Shown: one piece after another, positions 1 to 5,142 of the stretch
Numbering within the stretch: position 1 is the first letter of the stretch
Layout: every line of letters begins with the position of its first letter
Source of the DNA: CAZVAP01 sp964625125
Lineage (GTDB): Bacteria; Patescibacteriota; Gracilibacteria; Absconditabacterales; Absconditicoccaceae
Reading direction: 5' to 3'
Length of the DNA: 5,142 bases
Assembly (NCBI GenBank): GCA_964625125.1
Contig: CAZVAP010000037.1
Coordinates: 1-5,142 of the forward strand
Notes under the pieces: generated by a model
Told to the model about the DNA's origin: nothing
The model's database searches: none
Seen by the model: the letters and a program-made list of their open reading frames with translations, nothing else
Program-made: the position numbers and the translations under genes

Positions 1-61
1 TATGAATCAGATTTGGGGTGAGGTTCCTGAAAAATTACAGTGATTAAAAGTTAATTATTAA
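1..61 (+). CDS. C-terminal end of an upstream gene (partial, frame uncertain)
   Basis: The best-looking frame begins at base 2 and runs to TAA at 59-61, reading NQIWGEVPEKLQGLKVNY with the TGA at 41-43 taken as Gly. The 5' part lies outside the window. A competing frame from base 1 gives a Gly/Ser-rich tail ending at TAA 52-54 and cannot be excluded. The piece is too short to assign a family. The next reading frame (48-257) overlaps this end in a different frame and lacks a normal start, so the two may be one protein split by a frameshift. The choice of frame rests on amino-acid composition only. Confidence 0.35.
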
Positions 62-257
62 AAAACAAAAAATTCTAGAAAAGTATGATAAATTAATTAA
101 TTTAGTTGTTAAAAAAGTGCAAAAAATTAAAAATAATAATCCTTCAAAATATTCAACTATAATTTCAAAGTTGAAGTTTATTCTTGAAAACTATTCAGAT
201 AACTTTGAAATTAATGTAGTAATAAGTAGTTTATTATCTAGATTAAATGAAATTTAG
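48..257 (+). CDS. Lysine-rich helical ORF without a normal start; small protein or frame-broken C-terminus
   Basis: This open frame of about 69 codons ends at TAG 255-257, just after the in-frame TAA at 45-47. It contains no ATG. Possible starts are ATT codons near 54-57 or GTG at 117, the latter giving 46 residues, but coding-like composition begins upstream of that GTG. The product reads as amphipathic helices with regularly spaced Ile/Leu and Lys/Glu (for example KILEKYDKLINLVVKKVQK) broken by a short NNNPSKYS turn. Such helical tails often end larger proteins, which suggests the true gene continues from the frame ending at 59-61 and is interrupted by a one-base indel, perhaps in the A run at 46-49. 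It contains no TGA, so recoding does not help decide. It is followed after 18 bp by the U32 gene in the same direction. I do not recognise a family. Confidence 0.45.
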   Translation, partial: KLIIKKQKILEKYDKLINLVVKKVQKIKNNNPSKYSTIISKLKFILENYSDNFEINVVISSLLSRLNEI

Positions 258-275
258 TTTATAAAATAAAAAGTA

Positions 276-1535
276 ATGAAAAGAAAACCTGAAATAGTAT
301 CTCCTTGAGGAAGTTATGAAAAAGCAATAGTTGCTGCACATTATGGGGCAGATGCAGTTTATGTGGGTGTGCCTTTTTTGTCTTTAAGAATGAGGCAAAA
401 TAAAATTGTAAATTTTGATTTATTAAAAAAGACTATTCAAGATTTGCATAAGCTAGGGAAAAAAGCTTATTTAACTATTAATATTTTCCCAAGAAATATT
501 GATATAAAGGTTATTGAAGCTACTATTGAACAAATTGCAGATACTGGTGCTGATAGTGTTATTTTTTCTGATCCAGGAGTGTTTGTTTTATTGAAAAAAT
601 ATTTTAAAGATAAAGTTAAATATCATTTAAGTACTCAAACAAATACTTTAAATTGGATGTCTGTTAAGTTTTGGTATGACCAGTGAGTTAATAGAATAGT
701 TTTAGCTAGAGAATTAAATGTTAAAGAAATTTTGGAAATTAAACAAAAGGTGCCAGAAGTTGAGCTTGAGGCTTTTGTTCATTGAGCTATGTGTATGACA
801 TATTCTTGAAGATGTTTATTATGAGAATATTTTGCTTGAAGAGACTGAAATAAATGAGAATGTTCTCATGTTTGTAGGTATAAATTTAATGTTTATCTAG
901 AAGAAGAAAAAAGGCCAGGTAAATTAATGAAAGTAGAGGAAGATGAAACAGGGTCATTTTTATTGTCTTCTAAGGACTTATGTACTATTGAGCATGGACC
1001 TGAACTTGTAGAAGCTATTGATGCTTGGAAAATTGAATGAAGAAGTAAATCTGAATTTTATGTAGCTGCTACTACTTTAGCATATTCTCACTTAAGAGAT
1101 GCTTATTATGAAGGTTTTGAGCCAAAAAGAGAAATTTTAGATTTAGTTTATAAAATTCCACATAGACAATATTGGGATTGATTTTTATTTAATGAATTGA
1201 AAAAAAATCCTCCTGAATCAGAAGAAGATTGTTCTTTACAAACTACTACTAAAACAGAAGCTTGACCATTACCTGGTCATAAAGAATATGTTTGAACTAT
1301 AAAAGATAGTTTTGTAGAAATTGATGGAAAAAAGTATTATGAAATTACACCTAAAACAAATATTTTTCCAGGTGATGAGTTTGAAGCATTAAATAAAGAA
1401 AAAGTATGGAAAAAAGTAAAAATATTTGATGTTTTAGATGAAAATAAAAATCCTGTTGAAAAATTGACTTGTAATTTTAAAAAAGCATATATACTTGCTG
1501 ATAATGTTTCTAGTTGGGATATTTTAGTTAAATAA
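276..1535 (+). CDS. trhP: U32-family protein, TrhP/YegQ type (tRNA U34 5-hydroxylation)
   Basis: The product is 419 residues with twelve TGA codons read as Gly, close to the usual length of this group. The N-terminus (PEIVSPGGSYEKAIVAA, then GADAVYVG) is the typical U32 opening, and LSLRMRQN plus a KKAYLTINIF strand follow. The core at about residues 169-203 has FVHGAMCMTYSGRC followed by GRDGNKGECSHVCRYKF. The four cysteines at 173, 180, 196 and 200 match the predicted Fe-S ligands of the family. Then come EEEKRPGK and SSKDLC, and KIEGRSKS at about 251-258. The last 80 residues look like the U32 C-terminal beta domain. In E. coli and Bacillus, TrhP proteins make 5-hydroxyuridine at tRNA position 34, using prephenate and an Fe-S cluster, to widen wobble decoding. 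ATG 276 is chosen because it restores the full family start. The next gene follows after 13 bp, probably in one operon. Read with standard stops, this gene would break into pieces. The peptidase-like name of the family is historical, and the exact substrate here is inferred. Confidence 0.88.
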
Positions 1536-1548
1536 TAAAATTTTATAA

Positions 1549-2985
1549 ATGGCTAGAAGAAGGAAAAAAACAAATAAATTTTTTGCATATATTTTGTTAA
1601 TTATTTTCTTAATGGTTTTTTGAATTGGATTTTATGAGATTAAAACTTTATTTCCTAGTTTTTTAAATAAAAAAACTTTGCTTTCTTGAAATAATGCAAA
1701 ATTAACTGGAAATACAAATCAATCTAATAAACCTTTAAATTTGTATGTAAACTCACTTTTAGTTTGAACAGGTTTTATTAAACAAATTCCTTATAATATA
1801 AAAATTGCTACTAGTTATCAGCTTATATTCTCTTGAAAAAAGTTTTTTGCTAAATCTGATAATTATTTGCTAGGGGATTATGAAAATAAACCTATATTAT
1901 TTTCTTGAGTTGTAATTGGTTTTTCTCCTGAAAATATACCAGTTGTAAATATAACTTTTGTTAAGTCTTTAGAGGAAAACAAGGATAATGATTTATCTAA
2001 AAATACAGTAATAAGATACAAAAATTTAATTGTAGATTTATCAAATTTTGATAACTTTAGAGTTAATACTTGAGACGATTTGATTATATCAAAAGTTTAT
2101 TCTTCTAATTGTAGTTGAGATGTAGAGATCTCTGGATCTTGTTTAACTTGAGAAAAGCAAGTTCCTTATTTAAAAATTTCTTATTTTAAATGTGATTCTT
2201 CAAATCCAATTACAGATTGCTTGTCTTTAAAGCATCAGTTTGAAGAATTAAAATTTGATAAAATTACTAATTCAAATTGAGTTGTTTTCTATAAATTACC
2301 AGAAACTAATAATTATGAAGTATTAGGGGATGAATATGGATATTATTTTTATCCTTTAAGTGGTAATTTTTATTCTCTTATAAATGCTTTTTCTTTGGTA
2401 GATACAAAGCAAAATAAATTAGAAGCTATAAAAAATACTTGTAAAAATGACAATATTAAACTTGAAAGTATTGTTAAAAAGTCATTTACAGGAGATTTAT
2501 ATTCAGTTATTTGATTTGATCAAAATTCTAATAAGGTAATTTGTAAACTCACTTTAAAAAAAGCAGGCTCAACTTATGTAGGTACTTTACAAAGTTTAGA
2601 TTATTTAAGGGATGATTCTTCTTCTGAAGATACATTAAATCCAGATGATTATTTGATTTATAAATCAAGAGCTTATGGTTTCTCAGTATATATGCCTAAA
2701 TGGATAAAATATAAGTCAGATTTAGTAAATGAAGATTTTTGAATTTCTTGATTAAAATGTTTACAAGTAGTTAATATTGCACATCGGAAAAAATGAAATT
2801 TACTTGATCCAGATGTAAAAGTTTATTATTGTAAATCTCAAATATCTAAATATTTAATAGAAGATGCCTTATCAGTAAAAGAAAAAAAATATAAGGTAAT
2901 TTCTAAAGATTCTAAAGTATTTATCATTATGTATAAGGATAATCCTATAGCAAATAAAATAATTAATTATTTAAAAGTTTTCTAA
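1549..2985 (+). CDS. Membrane-anchored, probably exported cysteine-containing protein of unknown function
   Basis: The product is 478 residues with thirteen TGA codons read as Gly and ends at TAA 2983-2985. I do not recognise a family. The start MARRRKKTNK is strongly basic and is followed by one hydrophobic segment at about residues 11-29 (FFAYILLIIFLMVFGIGFY). This is a signal anchor or uncleaved signal peptide, so the remaining roughly 445 residues should lie outside the cytoplasm. That part is rich in Ser, Asn, Thr, Tyr and Phe and has eight cysteines at 188, 198, 215, 224, 298, 332, 404 and 428, an even number compatible with disulfides. A stretch at about 376-385 (YGFSVYMPKW) resembles the opening of small PsbP/lipoprotein-like beta domains, but this is weak. 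Residue 413 is encoded by CGG at 2785-2787 (Arg in the standard code, perhaps Trp here). The gene starts 13 bp after trhP, and its 3' end is 8 bp from the convergent gene. Confidence 0.85.
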
Positions 2986-2993
2986 ATTTAATT

Positions 2994-3440
2994 TTATCCG
3001 AATTTTTCTAGAATTTCTAAGTCTTTTGTAATAGAATCTTTATCTAAATCTTTTTGAGTTATCTTTTTCTCTTCTCATTTATTTAATTTTGCATAATGTA
3101 ATTTAATTTGCCGTTGAGCAGGTCTTACAGTGTTTCTTTGGAAAGTTCTTGTGGTATTTATAATATAGGTTCTTATTATTTTCATTAAAAATGGAATAAT
3201 AGATAATTCAGATTTTCTAAAAAAAGCAATAAATAGCATAATCAATAATCCTGGACTTCAAATTATTATTGCAGGAATAGCACTCATTCATCTTTTCATT
3301 AAAGAATTTGCAATTCAGAATGTTATAGCAACTCATAGGGCAATTATAAAAAGTTGCCGCATTTTTACTCTAAAAGGTCATATATCAACTCACATATCAA
3401 AAATACCTCATTCAACATGTTTTGGAACAATTATTTTCAT
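2994..3440 (-). CDS. Small two-helix membrane protein, PrgI-like
   Basis: The product is 148 residues with eight TGA codons read as Gly. It starts MKIIVPKHVEGG, continues into IGPFRVKM-x-QLFIIALG, and has hydrophobic segments at about 29-47 and 54-74. The rest is a cytoplasmic-looking basic tail ending in a Lys/Asp/Glu-rich helix. The layout (VP near the start, then G-P-hydrophobic, a basic residue and Gln just before the first of two helices) resembles the PrgI family, VirB3-like small membrane components of type IV secretion or conjugation systems. No VirB4 or other secretion gene is visible here, so this assignment is tentative, and a lineage-specific membrane protein is the alternative. 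Two residues, 28 (3357-3359) and 110 (3111-3113), are encoded by CGG. Its ATG directly follows the stop codon of the upstream DUF212 gene, implying shared transcription and translational coupling. Confidence 0.8.
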
Positions 3441-3920
3441 TTATTTTATACAAATATGATAAAAATTTAATATCTGAATAATACCAATTGTTAAAATTCC
3501 TGAAAGTACTATTCATCCAATTACTTCTCCAAAAGTGTGTCAAAGCCTTTCTTTAAGTTTTTCTCATATAGAACATTCAGCAGAAGGTTTTAATATATCT
3601 GATAACTGATTTCTCATTTTATTTATAATTTGAGCATGTTTTCAAGCTTGGTATCTTACATTTGCAGCATCATACCAAAATAATATACTAAAAATTAAAG
3701 CAATAGCAAAATAAGGTCAATCTATTCAATAAATATAACCAATACTAACTAGTAAACTTGTTGAAAGTCAGCTATGGACTGAAGGAAATCCTCAAGCTGC
3801 AAAAAATCTATCTAATCAAAATTTCTCTCAATTAAAATAATCAATTATAATTTTGATAATTTGTAATATTCATCCGACAATTAGAGGAATTAGAAATAAT
3901 GGTAAGTGGTTAATATTCAT
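3441..3920 (-). CDS. Divergent PAP2 family membrane protein (DUF212, YuiD-like)
   Basis: The product is 159 residues with eleven TGA codons read as Gly, about the normal length for this family. Family hallmarks appear in order: GGFPSVHS at residues 43-50 (usually GGMPSSHS), YDAANVR at 83-89 (usually YDAxGVR), QAGKHAQIIN at 91-100 and ERLGHTFGEVIGG at 124-136. Hydrophobic segments lie at about 6-26, 52-66, 69-82 and 132-153, so it is a small integral membrane protein. The family is related to the acid phosphatase/vanadium haloperoxidase (PAP2) fold and is thought to act on lipid or isoprenoid phosphates, but its substrate is not established. Several glycines of these motifs are TGA-encoded, which independently supports TGA = Gly. 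It is the first gene after a near-consensus promoter and is followed with no gap by the PrgI-like gene. Confidence 0.88.
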
Positions 3921-3948
3921 TTTTTGTATTTTTTACTAAATTTTTTTA

Positions 3949-3977
3949 ATTTTAAGGATTTTGTAAAATTTTGTCAA
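3949..3977 (-). promoter_or_regulatory. Sigma-70-type promoter of the DUF212/PrgI-like pair
   Basis: On the minus strand, a perfect -35 TTGACA (plus positions 3972-3977) is followed after exactly 17 bp by TAAAAT (3949-3954), five of six bases of the -10 consensus. Transcription would start at about 3942, leaving a leader of roughly 20 nt before the ATG at 3920. The leader is AT-only apart from one G and one C and has no Shine-Dalgarno sequence. AT-rich DNA makes chance -10 matches common, but the exact -35 and spacing make this the best promoter in the window. Confidence 0.65.
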
Positions 3978-4022
3978 GGAAATAGAAAAAAATCTGGCTA
4001 GAAAAAAACTTAAAAATCATTA

Positions 4023-4052
4023 TTGTAAATAAAAATTTTAGTTTTTAATAAT
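4023..4052 (+). promoter_or_regulatory. Weak candidate promoter of ychF
   Basis: TTGTAA (4023-4028, four of six -35 matches) is followed after 18 bp by AATAAT (4047-4052, five of six -10 matches). If used, transcription would begin at or next to the ATG at 4058 and give a leaderless mRNA. The surrounding sequence is almost pure A/T, so a chance match is quite possible. No better pair was found in 3921-4057. Confidence 0.25.
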
Positions 4053-4057
4053 TTTTA

Positions 4058-5142
4058 ATGAAAGTTGGTATAGTTTGACTTCCTAATGTATGAAAAAGTA
4101 CTTTGTTTAATGCATTAACTAAATCTTATGCAGCAGATGCTCAAAATTTTCCTTTTTGTACTATTGAACCAAATGTTGGTATTGTAAATGTAAATGATGA
4201 AAGATTAGAAAAAATAGCTAAAGCAGTAAATGCTAAGAAAATAATTCCTGCTACTTGTGAATTTACAGATATTGCTGGTATTGTTAAATGAGCTAGTAAG
4301 TGAGAATGATTGGGTAATAAATTTTTAGCAAATATTAGGCAAACTGATGCTATATTGCAAGTAGTTAGAGCTTTTCAAGATAGTGAAATCAATCATGTTC
4401 ATTGAAAAGTTGACCCTAAAGAAGATGTAGAAGTTATTAATTCTGAGTTAATTTTGGCTGATTTGGAAACTGTAGAAACAAAAATGAAAAGTATTGAGAA
4501 AAAAGCTAGAATGGATAAAGATGTTGCAAAAGTTTATGAATTGTATAAGAAAGTGAAAGACCATTTAGAAGCTTGAAATTTGGTTATAACTTTGGATTTA
4601 TCGGATGAAGAAAGAAAAATAATTAGAGATTTACACTTGCTTACTAATAAACCATTTATTTATGCTTTAAATGTTTCAGAAGACCAATTAGATTTGCCAG
4701 AAGAAAAGTTAAGGGAAATGATATGAATTTATGATAAAAAAATTCCTGTTGTAGCTGTATGTGCAAAACTAGAAGCTGATATGATTGATTTTTCAGATGA
4801 AGAAAGAAAGGAATTTTTAGAGGAAATGTGAATTAAATCTACTTGAGTTGATAATTTAATTAAAACAGCATATAGTGCTTTAGGTTTACAATATTTTTTT
4901 ACAGCTTGAGAAAAAGAAGTAAGAGCCTGGACAATAAAAAAAGGAGCTACTGCTCCTGAAGCTGCTTGAGTTATTCATACTGATTTTCAAAAAGGTTTTA
5001 TAAAAGCTGATGTGGTAAACCGGAAAGACTTAGTGGAATATGGAGGTTGGGCTAAAGCTAGAGAAGCTTGAAAAGTTAGATTAGAATGAAAAGATTATGT
5101 AGTGCAGGATGGAGATGTAATGTTATTTAAATTTAATGTTTA
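4058..5142 (+). CDS. ychF: Ribosome-binding ATPase YchF (Obg-like)
   Basis: The product is 361 residues with fourteen TGA codons read as Gly. It ends in GDVMLFKFNV like other YchF proteins, and the final TA at 5141-5142 is a stop codon cut by the window edge. The P-loop GLPNVGKST is at residues 7-15, with both glycines of the motif encoded by TGA (4076 and 4091). The G3 motif DIAG is at 71-74, followed by KGASKGEGLGNKFL and IRQTDAILQVVRAF. The G4 position reads NVSE (205-208) instead of NKxD, the signature that makes this family prefer ATP to GTP. A coiled helical region spans about 130-185, and the TGS domain covers roughly the last 85 residues. YchF binds ribosomes and is linked to start selection and stress responses. 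ATG 4058 gives the exact family N-terminus. Residue 322 is encoded by CGG at a normally aromatic site. By eye, 14 of its 24 glycines use TGA. Confidence 0.96.
5021..5023 (+). other. CGG codon at a conserved aromatic position of YchF
   Basis: This codon encodes residue 322 in the TGS domain (FIKADVVN-x-KDLVEYGG). Known YchF proteins have Phe or Tyr here (SFEDF in E. coli, SYEDL in Bacillus, as I recall them). Arg would be unusual and Trp would fit. It is the most informative of the four in-frame CGG codons (others at 2785 +, 3357 - and 3111 -) for the proposed CGG = Trp reading. Confidence 0.6.

Noticed and set aside
39..54. Classical -1 slippery heptamer for programmed frameshifting
   Set aside because: The A run at 46-49 does not form an X XXY YYZ heptamer in phase with either upstream frame, and no downstream structure is evident.
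363..686. A 107-codon ORF as an independent gene
   Set aside because: It is an internal piece of the U32 gene bounded only by TGA codons. Family-conserved sequence continues in the same frame on both sides.
3003..3018. TTCTAGAA palindrome as a terminator or operator
   Set aside because: It is short, lies inside the coding region of the PrgI-like gene, and has no U-tract or GC stem.
3971..3999. Plus-strand promoter for ychF using TTGTCA at 3971-3976
   Set aside because: No acceptable -10 hexamer lies 16-18 bp downstream. The same bases form the much better minus-strand TTGACA box.
4076..4093. TGA as tryptophan (Mycoplasma-type code 4) or selenocysteine
   Set aside because: Trp or Sec in place of both glycines would destroy the GLPNVGKS P-loop, and TGA falls at conserved glycines in several families. 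There are too many TGAs, and no SECIS-like structure was seen.
4103..4291. A 62-codon ORF starting at TTG as an independent gene
   Set aside because: It is an internal piece of ychF. The P-loop lies just upstream in the same frame once TGA is read as Gly.
1..5142. tRNA genes, CRISPR array, insertion sequence or long repeats
   Set aside because: No cloverleaf-like segment with a GTTCRA T-loop, no spaced direct repeats, and no terminal inverted repeats or transposase-like frames were found by eye.

Overview
The window is very AT-rich, nearly free of CpG, and packed with genes that make sense only if TGA is read as glycine. Five good coding regions contain about 58 in-frame TGA codons (by-eye count). 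They fall where conserved families need glycine, for example both TGA codons in the YchF P-loop GLPNVGKS. TGA = Gly is known from Candidatus Absconditabacteria (SR1) and Gracilibacteria, so the DNA most likely comes from one of these Patescibacteria/CPR lineages. No CGT, CGC or CGA codon is used in any gene, yet CGG occurs in frame four times. The CGG in YchF sits at a position that is normally aromatic. This fits the Absconditabacterales code, in which CGA/CGG are also reassigned to Trp, and so favours that order, although the evidence is one strong site and three weak or ambiguous ones.

Layout: (1) Positions 1-257 hold the end of an upstream gene plus a lysine-rich helical reading frame with no normal start, possibly a frame-broken C-terminus. 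(2) Positions 276-1535 (+) encode a U32-family protein of the TrhP/YegQ type (tRNA wobble-uridine hydroxylation). (3) Positions 1549-2985 (+), 13 bp further on, encode an unrecognised membrane-anchored, probably exported protein with eight cysteines. (4) Convergent to it, with only 8 bp between the stop codons, lies a minus-strand pair read from 3920 down to 2994: a divergent-PAP2 (DUF212/YuiD-like) membrane protein, then a small two-helix membrane protein resembling the PrgI family. The stop of the first directly abuts the ATG of the second. A near-consensus promoter (TTGACA, 17 bp, TAAAAT) precedes the pair. (5) Divergently, 4058-5142 (+) encodes the ATPase YchF, complete except for the last base of its stop codon.

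Functionally this is mostly housekeeping and envelope: two translation-related proteins (TrhP-like, YchF), two small membrane proteins in one operon, and one orphan surface or exported protein. I see no RNA genes, CRISPR array, insertion sequence or clear intrinsic terminator. None of the start codons has a recognisable Shine-Dalgarno sequence. The points most worth following up are the CGG decoding, the orphan cysteine-rich protein, and a prephenate-dependent tRNA modification enzyme in a lineage usually short of biosynthetic pathways.
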